Part shown: piece by piece, positions 31,691 to 39,514 of the stretch
Numbering within the stretch: the first letter of the stretch is position 1
How the letters are laid out: each line of letters starts with the position of its first letter
Origin: Microcoleus sp. LEGE 07076
Lineage (GTDB): Bacteria; Cyanobacteriota; Cyanobacteriia; Cyanobacteriales; Microcoleaceae
NCBI RefSeq assembly: GCF_015207455.1
Contig: NZ_JADEWV010000044.1
Location: 1-39,514 of the forward strand
Reading direction: 5' to 3'
DNA: 39,514 nucleotides
Notes under the pieces: model-generated
The model's input: the letters and a program-made list of their open reading frames with translations, nothing else
What the model was told of the DNA's origin: nothing
Database searches by the model: none
Translations under genes and position numbers: made by a program

Positions 31691-34600
31691 ATGCGTCCAC
31701 TAGAACTTTTGCTCGAAGGATTTACTAGCTTCCGCCGGGAACAGCGTTTAGATTTTTCTCAACTCGATTTGTTTGCAATTACGGGTGTTACGGGTGCGGG
31801 CAAATCTTCCCTGCTAGATGCGATGACTTACGCGCTTTTCGGCACGACAACTCGCAGCGGCAAACAAGTAAGCGATTTGGCTAGTCAAGGCAGCAAAAAT
31901 TTAAAAGTGCAGTTGCGTTTTGCTGTGGGTTCGGCACAGTACCGGGTGACGCGAACCTGGCGTTTTCGTCCAAAAACTCCTGAAAATAAGGTAATTTTGG
32001 ACAACTGGCAAAACGGCGAATGGGAAACTTTGGGAACGAGTATTGTTGCTGTTCAAAATACGATAGAACAGATTTTAGGAATGGATTTTGATACTTTTAC
32101 GCGAGCAATTATTCTGCCTCAAGGCAAGTTTGATGAGTTCATTAAAGGAGATACTTCTAAGCGCCGAGAAATTTTGCGGCAGCTAGCGGGATTTGAGGTT
32201 TTTGAGAAGATGCGGAAGGAAGCAAACGAACTCGCAAAGTTGCTGAAACAGGAACGGGAAATGGTGGAAAGGCAGTTAGCTGAGTTGAGCGCGCCTGGGG
32301 CGGATGAGGTAACTCAAAAGCGCTCGCAACTCGGGATTTTGGAGCGGCAGTTACCCGAGTTAGAGGTGGCAGTTGTCAAAGCTCAAAAAACTTTAGATGA
32401 AGAGGAACAGCTATTTTCACAAATAGCTCGCCAGCAAGAGTTGCAACAAGAATTGACTCAATTAAATGCTCGTTGGGCAGATATTGAAATTTTAGCGCAG
32501 CGTTTAGAAAAAGCGCAAGCTGCCAATGGTTTGCAGGGAGATTGGGCTTTAGTGCGATCGGCTCGCAGTCAGCATGAAACTGCCGAAAGTGCCGCTCTAT
32601 CCGCGCGGGAGCAATTAGTTAAAGCTCGCTGCGAGCTGGTAGCAGAGCAAGAGCAACTTGACGCTGCTAAAGCCAAATCAGAGGCGCTAGCGCCACAAAT
32701 TAAGGCGCGCGAAGATGCTCTTACTGCTGCTAAAGTATATGAAGAACAGCGCGATCGATTAGAAAAAGAAGTTGCGCTAGCCCAAAAAAAACAACAGGAA
32801 AAACTCCGCTTTTTCAAAACAGCAGATAAAGAATTGCAAGCTACTAACACTAAAATTCAGAGTGCAGGTTTTCGAGTTACCAAAGCAGCGGTACTGCTAG
32901 AACAGTATTCGCCGGGAGGCAAGCGTTTAGATAAGTTGCAGCAAATTGCACCATTATTGGTGGAACTTCAGCTCGTTACCGAGCAGGAAAAAACCCAGCA
33001 GGAAATGTTGCATAAATCTCTCGCAGAAAAAGAACGCGCTCAACAGAATTACCTGGAGGTTGCCGCTAATTTAGTAGCGGCAGAAATCCGGCTCAAAGAG
33101 TGCGGGAACGAGTTAGAATCAGCGGAAACTGCTAATGCTGAAGCGACGCGTTTAGAGAGTGTTGCTGCTGTCAGAATGTCGCTGAATTCTGGCGATACTT
33201 GCCCGGTGTGCGGGGGAGTACATCCTGAGAGCGATTTGCTGCCTGCTTTGCCGAGTTCTAAGATTGTAGATGTCGTTGGTTTGCGCCGGAAAGTTGTGGC
33301 AGCAAACCAGTTTGTTCAATCTGCTCAAATGGCTGCTGCTGAGGGCAAAAGTGCAGTTTCATCCTGCGAGCAAAAACACTCAGAAATTGCCCAAACGTTG
33401 GAATTGACGGCGAAGAGAGTTGCAGAATTGCGGCAGCAAATCTCGGAAATTCTGGAGGATTATCAGTGGGAAATCTTGCCGTTGCAGCAGGAGTTGGCAA
33501 TGCTTAAAGAGAGCGATCGCCAATACCGAGAAGCCGAGCAGCAATTCCAAATCGCATCGTTGGAATATGAAAACTTTCAACAAAAATTAAATTTTGCATC
33601 GACAACAAAAACTGCTAAACAGCAAGAATATCAAGAGGCGATCGCCGAATCCGACCGCCGACAGCAGCAGTTACAAAGTTGTGTCAATGCGCTTTATCAA
33701 ATTACCGAATATCAACCCTATGTTAATTTAGCACAAGCTTTAGCAGCAGACAAGCAAGAGTTGGCAAATCTGTTGAAAGTTGCCGAAAAATCTTATCAAC
33801 TTGCTCACAATCGTGCTATTCAAGCAGCAGAGAGAGAGCAACAAGCTGGAGAAGTTTTTGCACGAACCCAAGCCGACAAACAGCAGTTAACTGTGGATTG
33901 GTTAGCAAAATTAACAGCGGCTGATTTCACAGAAGAGACATTTTTAGCAGCGGTGACGACAGTTAACGAACAATCGCAGTGGGAAAATGCGATTCGTTCC
34001 GTGCGCGAGTCAAAAATTCAGCTAGAGACGCGGGCGAAGGATTTAAGCGAGGCGATCGCGGGTCGGACTACCGATGAAGATACTTTAGCACTTGTGCGAG
34101 CGGCAAAACACACCGCCCAAGCAAACTTCAAACAAGCCAACAACAACCGCGCCGAGCTCTTAGCGTGGATTCAAGTAGCAGCCAAAACCCTCGAACAAGC
34201 CGAAAGACTGTCACAGCAAATCACAAACTTCACAGAACAAGAGCAAACCTATCATACCTTAGCGCAGAATCTGAAATCCAACGAATTTCAATCATACATT
34301 TTAGAACATTTAGAAGCAGAATTGGTCGGCAGCGCCACCGTAATTTTGCAAGAATTAACCGAAACTCGCTACCAGTTAAAAAACCAAGAAGGCGAATACT
34401 GGGTAACAGATAATTGGAACGGTGGCGAAGCTAGGCGAGTCCGCACTCTTTCCGGCGGAGAAACCTTTGCTGCTTCCCTATCAATGGCTTTAGCTTTGTC
34501 AGAAAAACTGTCTCAAGGATCTCAGTTGGGCAGCTTGTTTCTGGATGAAGGATTCGGCACTTTAGATACAGAAACTCTCGAAAGCGTCACTCAAATTTTA

Positions 34601-34732
34601 GAATCTTTGCGGCAGCGAGAAAGGCTGATTGGAGTGATTACCCACGTTCGAGGTTTGGGCGAAAGATTGCCGGCACAAGTTAAAGTGTTCAAGTCACCGC
34701 AAGGTTCTACAATAGAAGTTGAAAGAGTTTAG
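31691..34732 (+). CDS. sbcC: Exonuclease subunit SbcC
   Basis: SbcC is the Rad50-like SMC ATPase of SbcCD. In the 1013-residue protein the N-terminal ATPase half has Walker A GVTGAGKSS (32-40) and a Q-loop region PQGKFDEF (about 144-151). Two long coiled coils (about 180-480 and 540-880) flank a zinc hook CPVCGG (504-509). The C-terminal half has the ABC signature LSGGE (920-924), Walker B LFLDEG with D952/E953 and the D-loop TLD. The length equals the family norm of about 1000-1050. The ATG at 31691 gives the standard MRPLELLLEGF start. It works with sbcD just upstream. The 3' end abuts a palindromic element. Confidence 0.97.
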   Translation: MRPLELLLEGFTSFRREQRLDFSQLDLFAITGVTGAGKSSLLDAMTYALFGTTTRSGKQVSDLASQGSKNLKVQLRFAVGSAQYRVTRTWRFRPKTPENKVILDNWQNGEWETLGTSIVAVQNTIEQILGMDFDTFTRAIILPQGKFDEFIKGDTSKRREILRQLAGFEVFEKMRKEANELAKLLKQEREMVERQLAELSAPGADEVTQKRSQLGILERQLPELEVAVVKAQKTLDEEEQLFSQIARQQELQQELTQLNARWADIEILAQRLEKAQAANGLQGDWALVRSARSQHETAESAALSAREQLVKARCELVAEQEQLDAAKAKSEALAPQIKAREDALTAAKVYEEQRDRLEKEVALAQKKQQEKLRFFKTADKELQATNTKIQSAGFRVTKAAVLLEQYSPGGKRLDKLQQIAPLLVELQLVTEQEKTQQEMLHKSLAEKERAQQNYLEVAANLVAAEIRLKECGNELESAETANAEATRLESVAAVRMSLNSGDTCPVCGGVHPESDLLPALPSSKIVDVVGLRRKVVAANQFVQSAQMAAAEGKSAVSSCEQKHSEIAQTLELTAKRVAELRQQISEILEDYQWEILPLQQELAMLKESDRQYREAEQQFQIASLEYENFQQKLNFASTTKTAKQQEYQEAIAESDRRQQQLQSCVNALYQITEYQPYVNLAQALAADKQELANLLKVAEKSYQLAHNRAIQAAEREQQAGEVFARTQADKQQLTVDWLAKLTAADFTEETFLAAVTTVNEQSQWENAIRSVRESKIQLETRAKDLSEAIAGRTTDEDTLALVRAAKHTAQANFKQANNNRAELLAWIQVAAKTLEQAERLSQQITNFTEQEQTYHTLAQNLKSNEFQSYILEHLEAELVGSATVILQELTETRYQLKNQEGEYWVTDNWNGGEARRVRTLSGGETFAASLSMALALSEKLSQGSQLGSLFLDEGFGTLDTETLESVTQILESLRQRERLIGVITHVRGLGERLPAQVKVFKSPQGSTIEVERV

Positions 34733-34737
34733 AATCC

Positions 34738-34870
34738 ACGGCGGTTGAAACCGCGTCTACACAAGCAAAACCCGCCTCCGCGGGTTGAAGACTAGGTAGT
34801 TAAAATTACGTTATTTTCTTCAGTCCGCAGAGGCGGACTTCCCTTTGGTAGACGCGGTTTCAACCGCCGT
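34738..34870. repeat. Palindromic element with 23-bp perfect arms
   Basis: Arms 34738-34760 and 34848-34870 (inner text GGCGGTTGAAACCGCGTC) are perfect reverse complements. Inside lie two further hairpins, AACCCGC..GCGGGTT and AGTCCGC-AGAG-GCGGACT. It begins five bases after the sbcC stop. Degenerate relatives are at 21091-21146 and 27794-27808. Confidence 0.88.
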
Positions 34871-34909
34871 CTGCAAACAAATTTTATCCTAAAAACAGAG
34901 TTAAATTAA

Positions 34910-36079
34910 ATGAAAAATTACCCGACTAGAATGCAATCGGTACAATCGCCAATAATTCCAGTAGTAGGAGAACTGATCCGCCAAAATCCAGGAACAATAT
35001 CATTAGGACAAGGCGTAGTTTACTACAATCCGCCCCAAGAATCATTTGACAAAATCGCCGAATTTTTCGCAAATCCTGACAATCACAAATACAAAGCCGT
35101 CGAAGGAATTCCCCAATTACAAGATGCAATCGCAGCCAAACTCAAAACAGATAACGGCATAGAAATTAACAGCAAAAACTGCGTTGTCGTTACTGCCGGC
35201 AGCAACATGGGATTTACCAACGCCATTCTCGCCATTACTTCGGCCGGGGACGAAGTTATTATCCAATCACCTTATTACTTCAACCACGAAATGGCGGCAA
35301 TTATGGCAAATTGCCGTCCCGTAATCGTAGAAACCGATGCTAACTATCAACTCAATATCGATGCTATAAAAAAAGCAATTACCGACAAAACGCGAGCCAT
35401 TGTTACTATTTCACCCAACAACCCAACTGGCGTAGTTTATGCTGCTGAAGCACTCCGCGAAGTTAACGAAATTTGTCGCCAACACAACATTTATCACATT
35501 AGCGATGAAGCTTACGAATATTTTACTTATGAGGGTGTTAGACACTGTTCTCCGGCAGCTTTTCCCAACAGCAGCGAACATACAATTTCCTTGTTTACCC
35601 TTTCCAAAGCCTACGGTTTTGCGAGTTGGCGTATCGGATATATGGTAATCCCAGAACATTTGCTCGTTTCTGTGAGGAAAATTCAAGATACCATTTTAAT
35701 TTGTCCGCCGGTAATTTCTCAATATGCAGCCCTGGGAGCCTTGCAAGTTGGTAGAGGTTACTGCGATAATTATGTAAGGGCGATCGCATCAGTGCGACAA
35801 CTCGTATTAGACGAACTCAATACCATCCACAATCTGTGTACAATTTCCCCTGCCTGCGGAGCTTTCTACTTTTTCTTGAAAGTTGACACAGAACTCGATA
35901 CAATGGAATTAGTAGAACAATTAATTCGTGAATATCGCGTAGCAGTGCTTCCCGGTACAACCTTCGGGATGGATAGCGGGTGCTACTTGCGCGTTGCTTA
36001 CGGTGCTCTGGAAACTGAAACAGCGGCGGCAGGAATTAGCAGGTTGGTCAAAGGCTTGAAGACAATTTTAAAAAAATAA
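34910..36079 (+). CDS. Class I/II PLP-dependent aminotransferase
   Basis: A 389-residue fold-type I aminotransferase. The order is GTISLGQGVVYYNPP (28-42, substrate loop), AGSNMGFTNAI (96-106, phosphate cup), SPNNPTG with N171 (168-174), ISDEAYEYF with D199 and Y202, and the PLP-lysine motif TLSKAYGFASWRIGY with K233 and R241. YLRVAYG near 362-368 carries the carboxylate-binding Arg. It is likely an amino-acid transaminase of the aspartate/alanine/kynurenine group; the exact substrate cannot be set. The next gene, an aminopeptidase P, starts 16 bases after the stop, so the two are probably co-transcribed and might act in sequence on peptide-derived amino acids (inference). Confidence 0.95.
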   Translation: MKNYPTRMQSVQSPIIPVVGELIRQNPGTISLGQGVVYYNPPQESFDKIAEFFANPDNHKYKAVEGIPQLQDAIAAKLKTDNGIEINSKNCVVVTAGSNMGFTNAILAITSAGDEVIIQSPYYFNHEMAAIMANCRPVIVETDANYQLNIDAIKKAITDKTRAIVTISPNNPTGVVYAAEALREVNEICRQHNIYHISDEAYEYFTYEGVRHCSPAAFPNSSEHTISLFTLSKAYGFASWRIGYMVIPEHLLVSVRKIQDTILICPPVISQYAALGALQVGRGYCDNYVRAIASVRQLVLDELNTIHNLCTISPACGAFYFFLKVDTELDTMELVEQLIREYRVAVLPGTTFGMDSGCYLRVAYGALETETAAAGISRLVKGLKTILKK

Positions 36080-36082
36080 AAT

Positions 36083-36087
36083 AGGAG
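36083..36087 (+). promoter_or_regulatory. Shine-Dalgarno site of the aminopeptidase gene
   Basis: AGGAG lies eight bases before ATG 36096 in the 16-base gap after the aminotransferase stop. It supports this start and translation from a joint mRNA. Confidence 0.75.
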
Positions 36088-36095
36088 ATAAAAAA

Positions 36096-37967
36096 ATGGT
36101 CGCTACCAACGTAAAAGCCAATAGGAATATCCAAAATACATCGGCATCAAAACTGGAACAGTTGCGTATTTTGATGGTCGATAATAATTTAGATTGCTAT
36201 TTGATCCCAGCGGTTGACGAACACTTGAATTTATCAGTTCCAGCAGCCAAGCAGCGGCGAGCTTGGATTTCCGGCTTTACGGGTTCGGCCGGGGATTTGT
36301 TGGTTGGTAAAGATGCTGCTTGGTTGTTTGTGGATTCCCGTTATTACGAACAAGCAGAATTGCAAGTGGATGCTGCACTAATTAAAATCTCGAAACTCGG
36401 CTTAGAAGGAAATTTAAGTTTAATTGAAACCTTAGAAAAAATAGCGGTAGAATCTGCCCAAAAATCAACTAAGATTAGATTTGGTTTTGACCCGTTTACT
36501 GTAGCGACAGAGCAATATCAAAACTGGGTCAGAAAATTTGCAACTGCTGGAATTGAACTCGTAGCGATATCTGAAAATTTAGCAGACAAAGTTCGAGAAA
36601 CAGCAGAGATTTTACCCGCTATTGACGAATCTCCGATATTTAGTTTACCAGTATCTCTGACGGGAGAAACCGCCGCCCAAAAATTAGCCCGAGTCAGGGA
36701 AGCGATGCAAAAAGCTAACATCGATGTACTGCCGATTAGCAACCTCAATCAAATAGCGTGGCTGTTCAATCTTCGAGGTTCGGATATTCCCCACATTCCG
36801 ATTTTCATATCCTATGCCATTGTCACTGCAGATGCAGCGTTTTTGTTTACCAATCGCGATCGAGTTTCACCAGAAATCAAAAAAGAATTGTCGGCTGCTG
36901 TAACTTTGCTTCCCTATGCAGACTATCCGTCAATATTAGAATCTTTTTGCGTCAATTTGTCGAATAAAGTTCGGGTGCTATTAGACTCGAAACACAGCAC
37001 CGCAGGCACGTACCAGTTAGTTTTAGGTGGGCAAAAAGCTGAAAATAAAATTGAAATAGTTTTCGCTGCGAATCCGGTAGAAGGGATGAAAGCTCGGAAA
37101 AATCCTGTGGAAATCGAGCAGATGAAATCAGCCAATTTTAAGGCAAGCCGAGCGAAAGTTCTGACTTTAAAGTGGTTGACAGAGCAGCTAGAAAATGGTA
37201 ATGTATTGACAGAGTTTGATGTTAAAGAAAGCATCGAAAGTTTTTATCAGCAAGAAACTGATTTTCAGACTTTAACGTTTAAAACGATCGCCGGTGCGGG
37301 TGCAAATAGCTCGATCGTACATTACGGAACCCCAAGCCCCGAAATCACCTTAAAACCCCAAGAATTGCTGCTGCTAGACTCAGGCGCACAGTATCTAGCC
37401 GGGACAACCGACGACACCAGAACCATGATAGTCGGGGAACCGACAACGCAGCAAATCGAACACTACACCACAGTTTTGATAGCACACATCAACTGTGCCA
37501 TGCAGCAATTCCCGAAAGGTACAACCGGATCGCAGTTAGATGCGATCGCCCGTGCGGTATTATGGCAACAACAGCTAGACTACGGACACGGCACCGGGCA
37601 CGGAGTCGGCGCATTTTTAGCCGGTCACGAAGGCCCCAACGGTATCAGCAAATTTGTCCAATATCCCCTCGAACCGGGAATGGTAACAAGTATCGAACCG
37701 GGATATTACGAACCAGGCTGGGGCGGAATTCGCCTCGAAAATCTCTATGTTGTCAGGGAAATGCCATCAAAAAACGGCACGGCTTGGTACGGATTTGAAC
37801 CGCTGACGTATATTCCGTTCGAGCAAAAATTGATAAATGTCGATCGGCTCTCAACAACTCAATTACAATGGTTAAACAACTATCACACTTCAGTAGTTGA
37901 GAAACTCTCACCCGTATTCGATGCTACCACAATCGCCTGGTTGAAAAAAGCCTGCGCTGCGTCTTAA
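36096..37967 (+). CDS. Xaa-Pro aminopeptidase (M24B, aminopeptidase P family)
   Basis: A 623-residue metallopeptidase that removes an N-terminal residue preceding proline. Two creatinase-like N-terminal domains (about 20-335) precede the pita-bread catalytic domain. All five dinuclear metal ligands are visible: D428 (LLLDSGAQY), D439 (GTTDDTRTM), H502 (GTGHGVG), E534 (SIEPGYY) and E548 (IRLEN). The extra HYGTP motif (about 408-412) is also present. The length fits the long, eukaryote-like APP1 class rather than the 440-residue E. coli PepP. There is no signal peptide, so it is cytosolic. The first 20 residues are a variable leader (MVATNVKANRNIQ). It is the second gene of a unit with the aminotransferase. 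Confidence 0.95.
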   Translation: MVATNVKANRNIQNTSASKLEQLRILMVDNNLDCYLIPAVDEHLNLSVPAAKQRRAWISGFTGSAGDLLVGKDAAWLFVDSRYYEQAELQVDAALIKISKLGLEGNLSLIETLEKIAVESAQKSTKIRFGFDPFTVATEQYQNWVRKFATAGIELVAISENLADKVRETAEILPAIDESPIFSLPVSLTGETAAQKLARVREAMQKANIDVLPISNLNQIAWLFNLRGSDIPHIPIFISYAIVTADAAFLFTNRDRVSPEIKKELSAAVTLLPYADYPSILESFCVNLSNKVRVLLDSKHSTAGTYQLVLGGQKAENKIEIVFAANPVEGMKARKNPVEIEQMKSANFKASRAKVLTLKWLTEQLENGNVLTEFDVKESIESFYQQETDFQTLTFKTIAGAGANSSIVHYGTPSPEITLKPQELLLLDSGAQYLAGTTDDTRTMIVGEPTTQQIEHYTTVLIAHINCAMQQFPKGTTGSQLDAIARAVLWQQQLDYGHGTGHGVGAFLAGHEGPNGISKFVQYPLEPGMVTSIEPGYYEPGWGGIRLENLYVVREMPSKNGTAWYGFEPLTYIPFEQKLINVDRLSTTQLQWLNNYHTSVVEKLSPVFDATTIAWLKKACAAS

Positions 37968-38015
37968 AAAAAGCAGAACGATTGTATTATCTGACAACAG
38001 GTACCTTGATTTGGA

Positions 38016-39176
38016 TTATAAATTCGCTATAAGCAAACGTCTTTTCAATCCAGAGCGACTGCTATATTGATCGTGAAGTTGTTGAAGCCGTTTTAAAAAT
38101 TTAACTTTTTCGTTTTGATGATCCGCTAAATCTCGGAGTTTTAAAAGTAACGGCACTACTTCATCGTAAGATTTAGAAGTTCCTTTTTGAATCAGAGCGT
38201 CTATATCTTCCCAAGCTGCCGTTTCTCGCTTAGCCAAAGCTTCTAATTCTCTGATTCGTGCAGCTTTAGCTAGCTCTTTCTTTGTGTATTCTTCCTCTAT
38301 TTCTGCCTTTTTTGCACTTTCTAAAAGCTGACGAATTGTTCGTTTACCGGGATTGTCATCTTGCTTAACTTCTATCATTCCTGATAATTTCTTACTCAAT
38401 TCAACAGAGAGATTAGCTTCTCCTTTGACTAACCGCAGTAAAAAAGTATCGACTTCAGAACGAGCTAGTTTTTTGATAGCTTCTTTCATGCTACTTTCGG
38501 GAATTGAAGGTTTAGTAACACTCGCACTGATTGCAGCTTTCAGTAGATGCTCATCCACTTCAAAAATATCGATAAAAGCCTGTAACGATGAAGATAACTT
38601 ACCGAAATTAGGAGGAACAGGTGGCTCTAGTCCTTCTTCTTCATCATTTGCATCATCATCTTCATCATCGTCATCTCGCTCATCTTCATCTTCGTCGTTG
38701 AGTTCATCAAGATAGGTAATCGCTTTCAGCCAAGCCAAATAAAGTAAACGATAATCTCCCTGCAAAATTTCCTGACGCGAACCTATCAAAGAGGATAAAC
38801 TTCCTTCTCCCTCTATCCACCCATCAAAACCTTCTTCCTCGTTAATCGAAATCTCTAAAATGACAAAATCATTAATTTCTGAAACCTCAACTATATCTTC
38901 AACACAATATTTCCGCATCAGTTCAACATCAATCAAACCTTTGGGGAAACGAAACATTAGCTGTAACGATCCCCAATTAGCTATGTAAAACATAGCATCG
39001 AAATATTTGATTAATAATTGTTTTTCTTGGCCCGGAAAGTCTCCATAGCTATAAACAAAAATAGCTTTACTAGAGCTTATTTGCGCGCGACTAGAGAGTT
39101 TGCTGAGTGCTTCTTGTTCGGATTGAGTCAAACGTCGATCGACGCTTTGAAACTCGTAATATTGATATTCGCTCAT
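38016..39176 (-). CDS. Uncharacterised protein with an acidic central run
   Basis: A 386-residue soluble protein. The conserved-looking N-terminal domain (1-155) begins YQYYEFQSVDRRLTQSEQ and contains VYSYGDFPGQ (41-50), YFDAMFYIANWG (58-69) and DYRLLYLAWLKAI (141-153). An almost purely acidic stretch (157-182, Asp/Glu with a few Asn/Arg/Ala) follows, then PPVPPNFGKL. The helical, Lys/Glu-rich C-terminal part (about 195-386) is probably coiled coil. I do not know a function; the N-terminal domain resembles a widespread unnamed bacterial family. Its ATG overlaps the stop of the upstream gene (ATGA), so translation is coupled. It converges with the aminopeptidase gene without a visible terminator. 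Confidence 0.85.
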   Translation of the reverse strand: MSEYQYYEFQSVDRRLTQSEQEALSKLSSRAQISSSKAIFVYSYGDFPGQEKQLLIKYFDAMFYIANWGSLQLMFRFPKGLIDVELMRKYCVEDIVEVSEINDFVILEISINEEEGFDGWIEGEGSLSSLIGSRQEILQGDYRLLYLAWLKAITYLDELNDEDEDERDDDDEDDDANDEEEGLEPPVPPNFGKLSSSLQAFIDIFEVDEHLLKAAISASVTKPSIPESSMKEAIKKLARSEVDTFLLRLVKGEANLSVELSKKLSGMIEVKQDDNPGKRTIRQLLESAKKAEIEEEYTKKELAKAARIRELEALAKRETAAWEDIDALIQKGTSKSYDEVVPLLLKLRDLADHQNEKVKFLKRLQQLHDQYSSRSGLKRRLLIANL

Positions 39177-39514
39177 TTTGAGTTATTGCAAGTACATAGA
39201 AGAGATATCAAATGCTTCTTCGTACCGTAGAAACTACCATTGCTGAACATACAAGGCTCGTATTTTTCACTGCTATAGGCGTAAAACCCCAGAGTCCAAG
39301 CTTCTTCATCACTAAAGTAACGCAGCCGACACAGGTGAAGGGGGGTATTTCGCCTTCGTTCTAAGTATTCTTCACGAGATACGCCAAGCTCTTTGCTGGG
39401 AAAATCTAGGGGGACATCAGGTTCTGTATAGGCATCAATGTAACAAAACTGACTGCGAAAGCGGATGCCTAGGCGAGTGTACTTACCAGCGTAGTTAGCA
39501 GCAGCATAATCGAG
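39173..39514 (-). CDS. Uncharacterised protein, C-terminal 113 residues (runs off the window)
   Basis: The minus strand is open from the window edge to TGA at 39175-39173. It encodes 113 residues including NYAGKYTRLGIRFRSQFCYI, then DAYTEP, then LCRLRYFSDEEAWTLGFYAY and YEPCMFSNGSFYGT. Composition is rich in Tyr, Phe and Arg, globular, with five cysteines. I do not recognise a named domain. The stop codon overlaps the next ATG by four bases (ATGA), marking a tight two-gene unit with the acidic protein at 38016-39176. The start lies beyond the window, so any N-terminal domain is unseen. Confidence 0.8.
   Translation of the reverse strand, partial: LDYAAANYAGKYTRLGIRFRSQFCYIDAYTEPDVPLDFPSKELGVSREEYLERRRNTPLHLCRLRYFSDEEAWTLGFYAYSSEKYEPCMFSNGSFYGTKKHLISLLCTCNNSK

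Overview
The window looks like chromosomal DNA of a filamentous cyanobacterium, probably an oscillatorian of the Microcoleus/Oscillatoria type (inference). The evidence is the frequent HIP1-type octamers (GCGATCGC) inside and between genes, a CrtO-type carotenoid ketolase, a DUF3082 protein, an ethylene-receptor-like histidine kinase, heptameric tandem repeats and many small palindromic elements in the spacers. No rRNA, tRNA, CRISPR array, phage module or intact insertion sequence was seen.

Layout. 1-3180: an ethylene-receptor-like sensor kinase (minus) divergent from ispE, then a DUF3082 membrane protein. 3225-4550: a minus-strand pair, DUF488 and an uncharacterised partner whose reading frame is broken by one in-frame TGA. 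4551-7903: AT-rich accessory stretch with a coiled-coil protein and an orphan ParA ATPase, separated by repeat-filled spacers. 7904-11455: cobalamin-dependent methionine synthase metH. 11707-12913: a membrane protein and a YbjQ-family protein (minus). 13203-17136: secreted TPR protein, SAM methyltransferase, carotenoid ketolase crtO. 17279-19283: DUF4258/YgiT-like toxin-antitoxin pair and a helical-repeat protein. 19594-22653: saccharopine-dehydrogenase-like oxidoreductase, a small exported protein and a glycine-zipper protein. 23268-27289: a conserved hypothetical and a protein of five PAS domains with no output domain. 27290-28004: a repeat cluster holding a truncated gene remnant. 28005-30200: small membrane protein, Kir-type potassium channel and a DUF433/DUF5615 toxin-antitoxin pair. 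30375-34732: sbcD and sbcC (DNA end processing). 34910-37967: a two-gene unit of a PLP aminotransferase and a Xaa-Pro aminopeptidase. 38016-39514: a translationally coupled minus-strand pair of uncharacterised genes, the first running off the window.

Most genes are single housekeeping or sensory units rather than one large operon. Clear joint functions are SbcCD, the two toxin-antitoxin pairs, the aminotransferase-peptidase unit, the DUF488 pair and the right-end pair. The least described material is (a) the DUF488 partner gene with its nonsense codon, (b) the right-end coupled pair, and (c) several families of short palindromic or terminal-inverted-repeat elements. One of these elements abuts exactly the broken end of a gene remnant. 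Heptamer tandem repeats also sit directly against the start codons of four genes, including sbcD and sbcC.
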